From Eopsaltria australis (Eukaryota; Chordata; Aves; Passeriformes; Petroicidae): a stretch of DNA of 64,000 nucleotides. The stretch spans positions 496,001 to 560,000 of the forward strand of contig JAVTVJ010000371.1 in NCBI GenBank assembly GCA_034509425.1. Direction: 5' to 3'. The position numbers and the translations under genes are program-made. The notes below the pieces were generated by a model. It was not told where the DNA came from. It saw only the letters and a program-made list of their open reading frames with translations, and ran no database searches. Positions 44,328-56,450 of this stretch are shown here, one piece after another; the stretch's first letter is position 1; every line of letters starts with the position of its first letter.

Positions 44328-47300
44328 GTGAGTACCTCTGCATCTCTCGGTCCCTCAGCCCTGCCGTGCCTCCCCTGTCCAGGCACAGCCTCTGCCCTTG
44401 CCATCAGCTCTGCGTGCTTCGTGTGATTTGGCCAAGTGAGGGAAAAAAGTGTCACTAGACAATCCTCAGCTTTACAGAGAGGGACTGTGTAAGTGAGCTG
44501 CCTGTCTGCCTCACTTCCCAGCCCCAGCGATGGTTTGCATTAACTGTATAAACACAGGTAGTTTTCTTCGTTAATAGTTTCCTGCTACAGAGTTGCTAGT
44601 GCCTGTGTTTCATAGAAATACCTTCTTTTTATACCAGTACCTGTATACCATGGCAGTTCTCAATGCATCTCAATTTAAAATAATTTTTCAAAATTCTGCT
44701 TATAAAAGCCATAAATGACTGCTAACATAAAGCCTCTACACACAGAGGCAACAAAACACTAACCTGGTACCTCTGAGGTTATACCTGCAGTAGAGTTTTA
44801 AAAGAAAAAAACAACCCCCTGCCTTCATTTACAGCAAAGGCTGCCAGTTTAAGCAGGAAATAGTGCTGAGTTGTCAGATTCACCTCTGCTCACCTCTCTG
44901 CAGGTATGTTCTTCTCTAAGGTGCTCCATTAGTAGTTTAACTAATGATTGGACATGCTGCTAACGGGACATTTGGCTAGGAGCAGGCTGCTGTGGAGACT
45001 CAGACTTTTTCAAGGCTTTCCTGGCTGGGTTGGCTCAGCTGCCTAGCACAGAGAAAGCAATTTCAGTTCTTGGTCAAGTTATTAGCTGTGCACCTGAATA
45101 TTAAAAATGTACTTGCTGGGGCTGACCTCTCAGCTGCAGCAGCGCGCCGCTGGCTCAAAACCCAGACAGCTTTCAAAGAACAGGAACATCAGAGGCTGCC
45201 TGGATGCCTCTTGCAGAACACACAGCCCTAAGCACACTAATTGAGTCTTGTGGACTCCGTTTCCTTTGGGGCTTTCCCTCCACTTTCATGAGCAGCTCTG
45301 CACTGTAACTACAGTTCCTTGATCCCCAGAGATATCCCCAAAGGAAGAATGTCCTTTCTTCTTGTGAGTGAGGTACAGTTACCTTATACCAGCCTCAGCC
45401 AGTTTCAGTCAGTGGCCAACAGACCAAGCCCAGCAGTCCTGGTTTAAGAGGCCAGTGAAAGACAGCTAAAAAAAATTCAAGCTGCTTGTCAGAAGGCCGG
45501 GATTCCGACAAAGAAGTTTTTGTAACCACTGGAACATTTTCAGGGTCTGCAAACTGCAACAGGTTGAAAAACCATGATTTATACCCCCAAGTCCAAACCA
45601 GCTCACTACTTGTGATTTCCCCTGAGAACTGAGCCCCCTTCTAACTCTGGAGCCTTGCTGTTTAGACAAGGAAAATAAGTGGTCTCTTTAGTTCTCAATA
45701 AAACCCATCCGATGTGTTTTTAGCACGAAACCTGAACACTCAAGTAGTGTTTAGGTGAGTGGCTGCTTACTTTTTCAGGAATGTGCATTTAATCCCCAAG
45801 GAATGCCCCAGGAAGCAGACAGAGGCTGTGCTGCGACAGCGTGAGGTGTTGATTCCTGGGAGTGCAAATGGTGGCAATCGCTCCTGCTGGGGGGTCAGGC
45901 TGTGAGGGAGCAAAGCCCTGCCTTGTCCTTCATGGGGAGAGACCCTCCTTGTCGTCACTGGCATTTGGATTGGGCTCAGAGGGCAAGCTAGCCCAGGAGA
46001 TGTGGGAAGAGACCCAAGCAAGGGGATTAGAGACTAGGTTTTAAAAGGAAAGCAACTGTTTTAATAATAGTATTGAGTCCTTGGGTGGTTTAGGGGATTA
46101 ATTAGCCCGTGTTTGCACAACACTTTGAAGAGGTCAAGCGTGCTGCAATAGCCAGGGGCAGGTGACAAAGCAACCTCAGTGGCGAGTTCCCAGCTCCCAG
46201 GCGTCATCTCCCTCTCCATCCAAGTGTGCTGGAAAGTCCCCCTGTTTGTTTTTGGGGTGGCTGTGATGGGTGGGATGAGCAGATGGGTTAGGCTGCCGGG
46301 CTGAGCATTTTGATCCTACCAATAGAGCAGTGCTAAGTGCATTTGGTCCTTCGCAGTAAATCCAGGCATGCAGTGCTCCTGTTTGTCGCTACAGCATGAT
46401 AAGCAGCAACATTTGCAACTGAGCATGGCAGTGGTTTGAATATTGGAGGCCAGGTAATCTTGGTTTTCGTGACAGTTACTGCAAGATTGAGTCTGTGGTT
46501 TCTAAAAAAGTTCCAAATTAACATGCGAAATCACAAGACTGTTTGAAAGGTTTGTAACTCAAAAGCCTCCAGGCTGGTTTGGGTGGCCAACCATACACTC
46601 CAGCTGACACAGAACTCCTGTCTTCTTTTTTCCCCAAATTAGTGCAGCCCACCTGTTATGATGTAGGTGGAACATAATAACAGAAGTGAATGCAAGTGTT
46701 GCCAGCACTTCCAGAGCCTCAAGAGAAAGCGGCTGTCATGCATCTTGGCTAACGGAGGCACTTTGTCCTTGACAAAGTATGTACAGGCTCAGGAACTTGT
46801 AGCTGTCCCTCTGTGCAGATTAATAGCACTGTCAGTACTTTTTGCCACCTGGAGAATGGGTTAAAAGATCCTCAATGGTAGGAGAAACTTGGGTAATGTA
46901 AGCAATCTTGAGCAACATAGAAACTTCATTTCTTTCCATAGAGCCTCAGTTAGGTCTGGTTGCCTCATGTCCCACTTGAGACCACAGCATAGCTGGAAGA
47001 CTTTCACAGGTTTGGGAGCTCTGGGGTGCAGTGAAGCTCAGCTGGCCCTGCAGGGTGCTGGCACAGACCCTGCAAAGCTTGACAGCTTGGGCTCTGTGAT
47101 GTGCAGGACCAGGCACACTGCTCCTGGGTGCAATACAGCTGCAATCACACACTAGTGCACCTGAACTAGTAAGTCCTGCTTGAATTGAGCTCCTGTGGAA
47201 GAAATAGCCTGCTTGGGTATTTCTACATCTACCTCTTGATTATCCCAGGCCAAGCTCCCTGCAGAGTACCCTTTGCCAGCTGAATGTCATGAATAGTTAG

Positions 47301-50300
47301 ATTGTCAGGGCTGCAGTCAACCTACCAGTCAAAATCAAAACCATCTCCCTTTGAGGACTGCAGGAAAATCAGTAGCAGGCGTGTTTAATCCTTGTGTGTA
47401 ACTGTGTCCTGTCTTTGCAGTTTGGAAAGGTGCTCTGGGAAAATCCCATACACTGCACACTCGAGGAATCATTGAACTGGCTGGAGCTATATCATGTGGC
47501 ACGGGACGGTCTCCCTTGGCATATATTGGCTATGGGTGCTACTGTGGACTGGGAGGACGAGGTTGGCCAAGAGATAAAACAGACTGGTAAGAGAAACCTC
47601 ACTTATGTGTCCAGAAGCAGCACAGACTGCCTTGTCTTTCTCTGTTCGTACTGCTGTGACTCCACTGACTCATTTACTGCCTTGTGGGCAGGGAACTTAG
47701 CATATATGAACCAACTGGGGATTTGTGAGTGATGACCCATGTATCACTTGGGATTTGAATGAGGGCTTAACCTCCTTCTGGATGACACCAAAGCTCTTAG
47801 GAGCTTGTACTATGTGGGGTAGAGGGCAGAGGAGAAACCCGGATGTAATTTCTTGAAATAGCTGACTGTTTTTTTCATAGAGATCAAAACCCTGCCTGAA
47901 AAAAGGAGGGTAATCCAAGCTATTTGGAAAGTTATTTCACCCAGGTCCTTAAAGTAGAAGTGATGGAAATATCATTGTTTATTGTTCTGAAGAAATCCAT
48001 ATCGTTGCAAGGACTAAACAAACCTGTTGCTTTCACTGCCTGTTAGTTCACACTGAATCAAGGCAGAGCGATAAGGGAGAGCATGGTGTTATTTCCCCTT
48101 TTCTTTGTGAGTGGGAAAGATGTTGGGCTTGTTATTCCCAACGAGTGTCAGAGGTATTGCAATCAAAGGCTTCTTTCCTGTACTCTGCAATGAGCATGAG
48201 AGAGTAAATGAGAGTAAAGCTGAGCATAGTGAACTCTTGTGTGCTCTGAGCCTGGTATTTGCAATCCCGCCAGGTTTGAAATATCAAAGTCAAAGCACGT
48301 AAGTCTATCTTTATCTACAGTCAACAGGCCAGGTGCTACTAGTAGCCAAGCCCTGCTTTTAGCAGGGGTGAAGGCAGCCTGCAGCTCACTGGGAAGGAAA
48401 CTGAGCTTTCCAGAATACCTTGCTGCTGGAGACATTGCACGTTGCTACAAAACCAAATTTTGCTGAGTTAGCGTGACTGAAAAAGTGTGGGGGGAAAGGA
48501 AGAAAAGATGTCAAGATTAAAGATCTCTTGTCAAGGTTAAAGACCTCTGGGGCCACGTAAGAGACGCTGTCTGTCCCTTAAGACTGATGGAGCTGTCTTC
48601 ATCAACGCAGCCGTGTTTCACTCCCAAAGCCCTCTCATCGTGTCCATTTATTTATCTGTGAAGTATTTCATCTATGAAACAGCCAATATGGGTCTCACAA
48701 ATAAGGAGTAACTGCAGTAGCATCTCTTGACCTGCTCATCACCATCTACAGCAGTGAATATAAGGTGTTTAATTATTTTTTTACTCTTTAACAAATTTCA
48801 TAATAAAGCCTTGAAAGTAAAACATGACTTCACTAATTTAGAGTACTGCTTTTATTGAAGGGCTGAGCAGAGTGACCTAAAAGCTGTTTTCCATAGAGGC
48901 TGAGTGACATCCAAATTTAGGTGACCCTCAGAGATGCAAGTAGTCAGCACTGCTGAAAGAGAGAGAGTAAAATTTGGCCACATTTTCATCAGCCAGTGTT
49001 TCTGCTGTTGTTTAAATTCCACAGAGTATTTTAGTATTTTATCCTAAAGGCAGGAAATGAGACTTTGCCAGTGGAAATGCCTCAAAATATCATAGAGTTT
49101 GTAAAAGGGAAGCTTGATCCTTTAAGTACATTCATTATTATTCCTTAGCTGCAATGCTTGGCTGCTGTAGAAAAACTTGAAAGTTTTATTTAGGTTCTTA
49201 GCTAGGAAGAATCAGCAATGCCACACTAGATTTAGCCCTAAAAATTTCCATTTTCTGTTTGCTAGAGAAATATTGATATCTGTTACTAAGCACTACTACA
49301 ATGATTAGTGTGGTTGAGTACCCCATACCTGCCAAAGTGACCACTTTATTTTCCATATTTGCCATTCCAAACAGAAAGAGATAGCAAAACTACTGGCTGT
49401 GAGTGACAAACACTGTTTGAAATTACTCACCCCCTTGTCGCTTTTAGGTTTGTTACTGAGACCCTTACAAAAGGAGTAATTTTCTTGTGTGTAATTCAGT
49501 CAATCTGTCTAGACAGAGCTAGAGTGCTTCTAAGCACCTCTCTTTTATGTGCAAAAGAAAAAAAGCCATTGAGTGGGTAATCCTTTTATAAGGTTTATTC
49601 CACATACTGACTTTGATGTGGTGTTGTCAGTAATTACCTTTTCTCTTTTGTTCCACTCTCAGTTCCATCTCTTCAAGGCACAACGACATTTCTTTCACAC
49701 AGAGTCAATAGATTTGTTTCTCCTTCTCCTTTCTGCTCCCCTGGATTGCTGCAGCACCTCTGTTATAAAGCAGGATCTGAGGGATCTCAGCATTTCCCTG
49801 AAAACACCATGAAAGGCAGGGTGCATCTATGACTCACCTAAGTCGTAGAATCATTAAGGTTGGAAAAGATCTCCAAGATCATCACATCCAACTGTTAAAT
49901 CCCGGCAAACTCATAGGGAAGAGTATGATTTCCCCTCTGTCGCGACGTTAAAGCTAAAGATGCACAGCAATGAGGGTGCTGTCGATGTGACAAACACGAC
50001 GTGACAAATTCTTACCTTGTTGGCATTTGCTCCACAGCAGGGGTCTGGCCAGCTGATCCCCGCGGACCAGCCGGAGCTGTCTGTAGCCATTAGGGCTGTC
50101 TCGTAGCCCAGGCTGATGAACAGGTTGTTTACTCCCCAGGTGACACAGTTGTGTTTGTTTGCCATCGCTGATGACCAGTGAGTGCTCTGCCATGGTGTTG
50201 GCTGCCTCTCTTTGTGTTGGTGTGACCGAGTGTTAGCAGGTTATTAAAGGCTTAGCACCACTCTGACCCAGGTGCAGCAAAGGGCATTTCCAGACAGGAG

Positions 50301-53300
50301 GGGACCATCTGAAGGTGGCAAAGGACAACAATAGGATTCCTTAGTCTTGATTCCCTGGCAGTTCTTTCAGATGTTTGTAAAATAGGAGCCAAAAGTCTTC
50401 TCACTTTGTGCTGGAGTAAGCTACCTGCCACCTTGCTGTAGGTGTGGGGATCATCAGGAGGAAATGCTGTAAGGGGAAGCAGAATTGTGTCCCAAATCCT
50501 GTGGTCCTGCAGAGTTTATGCAACTCCCCCTGGTTTTGCCAAGCCAGATAAGGAGCAGAGAGTTCTCACAGCTAGCTGGAACACCATTTGCTTGTGCAAA
50601 TTCAATGCTCATTTGCTTTACCTTGCCTGATTCACAGAACATCTGCCCCCCACAGTATCTGTCCTCACCTGTCCTACCTCTCTTTCTGTTTGCTCCCTCT
50701 GGCTCTCCATAAAGAGCAACTTCTTTCCCTTGGCACAGAGGCTGCTAACACCTCGCTTTGCCCATCTACCTTCACATTGTTCTTCCTCCCCACACTCCCC
50801 CATCACTGACACCAACTCTACCAATTTGGCTACTGACTCACTCCCCAGATCTCACAAACCTTTGGTTTCTATAGCTGGCACTCCCCTCAGCTCAGCCTGA
50901 TTCGTGGCACTCCACCACAGCCTCCAATGCTCAGTGTCCCTTATATGAGACACCAGTGATGAGTGTCTCTGCTACCTATCATTCCCCTGAGGATGGGTTA
51001 GGCTTTGCTGGAGCTTCAGGTGTTATATGTAAAATCAACCTATCTCAAATTTTGCCAGTTAGTAGAGTGGTTTCTCTGTAGAGTCACAGTGATCTTGCAG
51101 GGATGCCTTCTGGAAATACAGGAGATCACTGCTCTCTGGCTCCAGCCTCTGACCTCGCATCCTTGCTGAAACAACCTCTGTTATTCAGCAAAGAACCTCT
51201 CTACGTGCTGAATCTTTTCTCAGTGGAATTTGAGTCCCTAAACTACCAGAATAAAATTCAAGTGACGTCAAGTTTTCTATAAATTCAGAAGTAATTGACA
51301 GTGAGAATTATCTCACTGACTAGTCCATAGGACAGATGTCATCAGCTGAGCTACTCATCCTCATTCCCTCTATGGTCAATGAAAAACAACTGCACTTTCA
51401 AATGCAATGCTTTTCACCCTATGTTAGATCTCTGCAGCATGAAAATGTGAACTCTGGTGCAGATGTGCATAGAGGGAAGATAGGTGAATGCCTTAGATGT
51501 AGATGTTTTTAAGGTTCTTAAGTGAACTGACCCGAATTTCACCATTGAGACTGATTAATTTGTAGCCTGCTCTCAGAAAATGTACGGGCCAAGGAGCATG
51601 TGGCAGGTCCAGGTGAACTGAAGAGATGAAGCTTCTTGGTGATACTGAGGATGGCAAGAAACATCCCAGTTCCAAATTTTGGGATGGGTTTAAGCCTAAG
51701 CCACAATAGCACAACTTATAGGAACAGTACAGCTCCCTTCCAGCCAGATTACCATGTCTTGACCACACGTGCTTTCATGAGGGCAAAAGCTCAGAGGGAG
51801 AAGCAGAGTGGTCATGGAGCAAATATGGCATTCATGAGCTCCTGAGACATGTGAGCTTTCCCAGAGCTGCCAGGACACTTGCTTCATCAACAGATGATCT
51901 ACTGACAGACCAGGGTGAGCACTGCTCCCTGGAGCACCCCTGGAGTCCATGCCAACAGGCGGGCTGCAGGAGGACACCCAAACTCTCTCCTTTTATGTCT
52001 CCCAGGTGCTGCCACAGGCACGACTGCTGCTACGACACGGCAGAGAAGGAAGGCTGCAACCCCAAGGTGCAGCGCTACAAGTGGGCGTGCGAGCACAACA
52101 CCGTGCGGTGCGGTAAGGAAAGGCTGGCTCGTGTCCGTGGGTGTCGCTCCCTGCCTCCCTCCCTCCCTCCTCTGCAGGCACCAGGCTGATCAAAGAGCTT
52201 TGGGGCCCCAGAGGCAGGTTTGTGTTTGCCAAGCTGGTTCCAAAGCTGCTTTAGGCAATGTCCACTCTCTTCCAAGCTCTCTGCCCATTCCTTGCCCGGA
52301 GTCCCCAGCTGGAGCGGGGAGGAAATCTGGGGCCCCAGCACAACCCATTCCAGGTAACCTGAGATCTCCCCAGCCTGAAGAGCAGGAATGGGGGCCATGG
52401 AGTTTGGCAGGGATGCAGAGGCCTCTCTGGAGACTTTCTGCTCACTGGCATTCAGCATGCCTGCTCCTCACTGGCCTCTTCCCACAGCTGCAGGTCTTCA
52501 GGGGTGCTCTTCCCATTGCAATTCTGGCCCTCCCTCCAGCAGGACTGCCCACTTTTTTACAACCCTTAAGCACTGCTAGAGAAGAGCCAGGCTATTTAGC
52601 ATGGCTGCAAGACAGGTTAAATAGGATGCCAGCCTGCACCTCTGCCCTGTATGGGGCTCCAGCCTGAAGTCCCAGGGTTCCAGCAGGGATTTTGAACCAT
52701 GCAGAATCAAATGCTCTCGAGTGCTTCAGGCAGACAGCGAGTGTGGGCTGCGCTCAGCTCTACAGCTGGTACCCAGTCGAGAAGGTTTGAATTGCACAGT
52801 CACAGCCCGTCAGTGTCTCGCACAGTTTGTTTTGACATACACCAGATGACTTGAGTCTTAGAATTTGTCACTTGCATTTCTAAGCCCTCAGAAAGCTCTT
52901 GGTGGTAAAATCCATTGTAGAACACTTTGAAAGTTTGAAAAGAAATTGTGAGAGTAAAACTTATCCCCCAAATCATCACAGCTACTTGCTAGAACATTAA
53001 AAGACTATTTCTGCCTTATCAGAAGACCATATTCTACTGGTGCAATCCTCAGCCTCGCCAGCAGCTCAGCATCTCAGCAGCTCAGATCTGCCAGCAGACA
53101 GGGGATGGGACACAGCACATCTGCACTTACTCTCTTCCAAGTTCCAGAACAATCTATTAAATGCAACGTGCTGGCAAAGCAATGTGTCACTTTAATGTAC
53201 AACTGCTCTCCCTCCTGCCTACCCATATTTCCATAGCTGACTGATATTTTCTGCTAGTCATTTTACAGGAAAAAAATCCTGTTTCTCTTTGCTGTGAAGT

Positions 53301-55371
53301 AACAAATCCAAGTTGCAGATATGAGATGTATCATTGAGTCCATAGGGCACGTGCCATAGGAGTGCAGTGGGCTGCAGTTGCTCTGACTTGGCCGACAACC
53401 ATGAATTAAACAAATTCCATTAATTCCTTAACTGATGTCCAGGCAAGACCTGATGCATCCATCAACTGTTCTCCACAAGCCTTCAGCAGGCTTCACTTCC
53501 CTTGATATCCCGGGTGAGGAGGAACAATAGAAATGTGTTCTGAAGGCAAATTTCCTACCCCAGGCTACAGCACAACAGGTCTTACTGGGATGTGAATGTA
53601 TAATGTCTGATCCCATTGAAACAAAAGGGATGAAGAATTAAATTTCCAGGCATGCTTGCTGGGCTCAGAGTAATGATGTCCAGAAGTGTTAGAAGCAGAA
53701 CTGTTTGCACTGTCATTTCAATGCAATAGGAATTAGGTGCCTGCTGCCTGACACTGTATCATAAACACAGACCTTTTCATTTAAAATAAACAGAAACTCA
53801 TTTTACTTGGGATTTCTCCTCTTTTTGCTACCATTAGGTAGTTTTGTGTGTGGAACAAAAAAAAACTGGTTAAAGCATATTCTTCAGTCCAGATATGCCA
53901 TGGCCTGTAGGCAAATTCCATTCCACAGATATCTGGAATATAGAAAGGGCTGCAAGTTGTGGGGTCTGGTAAAAAAAGTCATTCCACTCTAACAGAAATG
54001 TTTTGAAGTCAGACTTTTGTACTCACATTTCATGAATGGTAGCTGTCACAGCATAGGAAGAGCTCAAGGAGCAGAGGGGGCAAGGAGAATATCAGGCAAG
54101 ACTGGTAGCTAAGAAAAAAGTGGCCTTAAGTCCTCACTGACCCTTGAAACACTTTTACCAGTAAATACGTGATGATTCAAACCAGTTAAGGAAACATGGG
54201 CTTTTCTTATTTTTCATATACAGGGTTGATCCATCAAAGCCCAGTGAAATCTGAAAAAATTCCTATACTCATTGCAGGTGGTTTTGGAGTGACGCCCATG
54301 TGCAGTGGCACATCAAGTTATACATTAAATTTTGCCTAGTGCAGGGTTTTGTGGCTGTTAGGTAACCCATGGTAGCAGCCTCAAATAAACAAGGCACAGT
54401 GCTTTGAAAAAATATTAACCCAACAGCTGCATTTAAACCACCTCTAGGTGGGATGAGGTTCGTTAACCCAAAATCAGTAATTTGCAATGTAGCCTTCTAA
54501 GCTAGTGGCTTTGATGTTCTTTATGGTCATGTAGTCATATAGTTGCATTCTGTATAGTTCCATGAATAACTTTGATCACTTTGTTAGCTGCTGGCTCATA
54601 AAAATCAGGTACCTGGCCCTGCTGCAAAGCTCCTTGGCTCCTCTGCTGTGATCAGAGAGATACAACAGCAACTGATACAGCAAGAGTGAAGGATGCCTGG
54701 TGGGTGCTCTGATGCCCTCAGGTTTCTGAATATTCCTCTGGGAAGCTCCTCCTTTCAAAGTAGTGTTTTTTTTTCTTTTGAAATCAGCCTGTTTTGCAGA
54801 GGGAGGAGTTAGAAGAGAAATTCACTGACTGAGGAAAGGTAGAATATTTTTACCTCAGGCTAAGATAAAATAATTTTCCTTTTTAGCTTTGACTGCTGAA
54901 TTAAATGCTCATAGTTCACACAGTTTTCGAAGCAGGGAGTGCTCTGTGCTGGGCAGATTTTTATAAGCATTACCAATTTACATTTAGCTGCTACTTTCTG
55001 ATGCTCTTTGTCACAGCTGAGGTCAGACCTGTTGAGAGAGAGAGGGCAGGGGAGGATCAGGTCCTGTCACAACACAACATGTTGGTCCTGCTGCCACATC
55101 CTTTGATCCCTAAGGACTCGTTTTTTAGGGATTTTTTCCTCCTAAAACTGTTTCTTGCCTTTGATACAGAATCTCTCATCCTCAGCTCACTTTTTTTTTT
55201 TTTGCAGATAACCTGACAGACCGGTGTGAAAAAATGGTGTGCCTGTGTGACCAAGAAGCAGCCAAGTGCTGGGGAGCAGCCCCATACAATCCACACTTCA
55301 TCCTCTGGCCAGACTTTTTATGTGGACAGACTCATCCCACTTGCCATGTCACACATGGGGGGCCTGAATAG
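44285..55371 (+). CDS. PLA2G10-like: Secreted phospholipase A2, group X-like
   Basis: Calcium-dependent secreted enzyme that cleaves the sn-2 acyl ester of phospholipids, releasing fatty acid and lysophospholipid. Exons 44285-44327, 47421-47586, 52006-52112 and 55208-55371 splice in frame to 159 residues. There is a signal peptide (MAPRLLLTVMLLQ), then a short propeptide ending in Arg29, as in group X, which is activated by cleavage before a GI-ELAG start. The calcium loop is YGCYCGLGG (52-60). The active site is H75-D76 in CCHRHDCCYD, with the second aspartate D120 in CLCDQE. The mature part has exactly 16 cysteines, including C11 of the mature chain and a C-terminal extension cysteine. That combination of group I and group II disulfides marks group X. 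All catalytic residues are present. Mammalian PLA2G10 lies elsewhere (16p13), so this may be a paralogue. Confidence 0.93.
47421..47586 (+). CDS. PLA2G10-like: PLA2 exon 2 (propeptide and calcium loop)
   Basis: The acceptor is ctgtctttgcag and the donor actg|gtaaga. It encodes the propeptide up to LHTR, the mature N-terminus GIIELAG and the calcium-binding loop YGCYCGLGG. Confidence 0.95.
49845..49910 (-). mobile_element. Short CR1 LINE 3'-end remnant
   Basis: The block 'tagaatcattaaggttggaa' followed by 'aagatctccaagatcat' and 'catccaact' is the reverse complement of the CR1 3' terminus. About 65 bases remain, inside PLA2 intron 2. Confidence 0.8.
50016..50193 (-). other. Orphan exon candidate, minus strand
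   Basis: On the minus strand an ATG in strong context (acaccATGG) at 50193 is followed by open frames up to a good donor, aacaag|gtaagaa, at 50016. A second ATG at 50165 opens another frame that reaches the donor in phase 0; its translation includes CVTWGVNNLF and ISWPDPCCG. CpGs are denser here than around it. I do not recognise either translation and see no partner exon. It may be a decayed exon, a regulatory element or chance. Confidence 0.25.
52006..52112 (+). CDS. PLA2G10-like: PLA2 exon 3 (active site)
   Basis: The acceptor is tgtctcccag and the donor tgcg|gtaagg. It encodes the catalytic helix CCHRHDCCYD and the segment CNPKVQRYKWAC. An overlapping 250-codon frame in another phase is only a shadow. 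Confidence 0.96.
55208..55371 (+). CDS. PLA2G10-like: PLA2 exon 4 (C-terminal part)
   Basis: A T-rich acceptor ending tttgcag precedes it. It encodes DNLTDRCEKMVCLCDQE with the second catalytic aspartate, and a C-terminal extension containing FLCG and PTCH. The TAG stop is at 55369-55371. NLT is a possible glycosylation site. Confidence 0.95.
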
Positions 55372-55417
55372 TATTTTTAGGACCTTTCTTCTAACAATTT
55401 GAACCTGAAGGAGGTGG

Positions 55418-55423
55418 AATAAA
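55418..55423 (+). terminator. Polyadenylation signal of the PLA2 gene
   Basis: AATAAA lies only 47 bases after the stop, giving a very short 3' UTR. A CR1 copy begins about 20 bases further on, so the signal lies just outside it. Confidence 0.65.
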
Positions 55424-55441
55424 ATTTTTCCTCATTTTCCA

Positions 55442-56216
55442 GATCTAACAATGGTGTGAGAGAATTTCTATCAGGCCAAGGTTTATGGGGAGGAGAGACA
55501 GACCAGGAAGGTGTGGTGGTGGAGTTACCCTCTGAAACACACTTGGAATGTATCGAGCTCTGCCTTTGGGTGGACAACATGCAAGTCAAGAGCTCATGGG
55601 TTGGGATAAAAGAGCAGACAAATAAGGATGACACTGTTGTGGGTGTTTGCTACAGGCCACCTGAGCAGGAGAAAGTGGATGAGGCCTTCAACAGGCAGCT
55701 TGAAGCAGCCTCACAGTCACAGGCCCTGGTTCTGGTGGGTGGCTTTAAACTACCCTGACACCCGCTGGAGAAGCAACAGGTGACAAAAGTGTTTCAGGGA
55801 CTGGAGTATCTCTCCTATGAGGAAAGAATGAGGGAGCTGGGTCTGTTCAGGCTTGGGAAGAGATGACTGAGAGGGAACCTCATCATTGTCTATGAATAAC
55901 TGAAGGGAGGGCGTCAGGAGGATGGATCCAGGCTCTGCTTGGTGGTGCCAAGCAATGGAACAAGAGGCAATGGGCAGGAACTGATGCACGGGAAGTTCCA
56001 CCTGAACATGAGGAAGAACTTCATTACTGTGCAGTGACCGAGCAGTGGAACAGGTTGCCCAGAGAGGTTGTGGTGTCTCCCTCACTGGAGTTGTGTCCAG
56101 ACTGGACACAATCCTGTGCCCTCTGCTCTGGGAAGACCCTGCTTGATCAGGGAGGTTGGACCAGATGATCCACTGTGCCCCCTTCCAACCTTACCCAGCC
56201 TGTGATTCTGTGACAG
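55442..56216 (+). mobile_element. CR1 LINE with internal deletion
   Basis: The left part (55442-55775) encodes endonuclease-region fragments such as VVGVCYRPPEQ, QSQALVLVGGF and FKLP. The right part (about 55780-56216) is the CR1 3' region, with 'cctatgaggaaagaatgagg' and 'gaaccaggttgcccag'-like sequence, ending 'cctgtgattctgtga'. The reverse transcriptase between them is missing, so this copy is defective and internally deleted. It sits immediately downstream of the PLA2 polyadenylation signal. Confidence 0.92.
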
Positions 56217-56344
56217 GGTAACATATATGCTGAAGCAAGGGCGAGATCCTGCTCTGATCATGGCCTTTGCAGAAACACAGGGTTTGGTCTGTGATGCAGT
56301 GGGAACACATCTCCTGTCACCAAATGGCACTTTATTTTTTTGGT

Positions 56345-56450
56345 CATAGAATCATATGGTAGTTTGGATTGGAAGGAGCCTTTAAAGATAATCCCTGTGC
56401 AACGAGCAGGGACACCTTTAACCAGAGCAGGTTGCTTAGATCCCAGTTGT
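56345..56450 (-). mobile_element. CR1 LINE 3'-end fragment, opposite orientation
   Basis: It begins 'catagaatcatatggtagtt' and continues 'ggattggaaggagcctttaa', 'cagggacacctttaacca', 'gagcaggttgctta', the reverse complement of a CR1 3' end. It lies 130 bases after the plus-strand CR1 terminus, so the two copies face each other. Confidence 0.85.

Larger units (their letters stand above)
47587..52005 (+). other. PLA2 intron 2
   Basis: This 4.4-kb intron contains an old minus-strand CR1 remnant (49845-49910) and, next to it, an orphan minus-strand exon candidate ending at 50016. No further PLA2 exon is needed, since the frame is continuous from exon 2 to exon 3. Confidence 0.8.

Noticed and set aside
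51915..52667. 250-codon plus-strand open frame
   Set aside because: It overlaps PLA2 exon 3 in another phase, begins at a non-ATG codon and shows low-complexity Pro/Ala/Ser composition.
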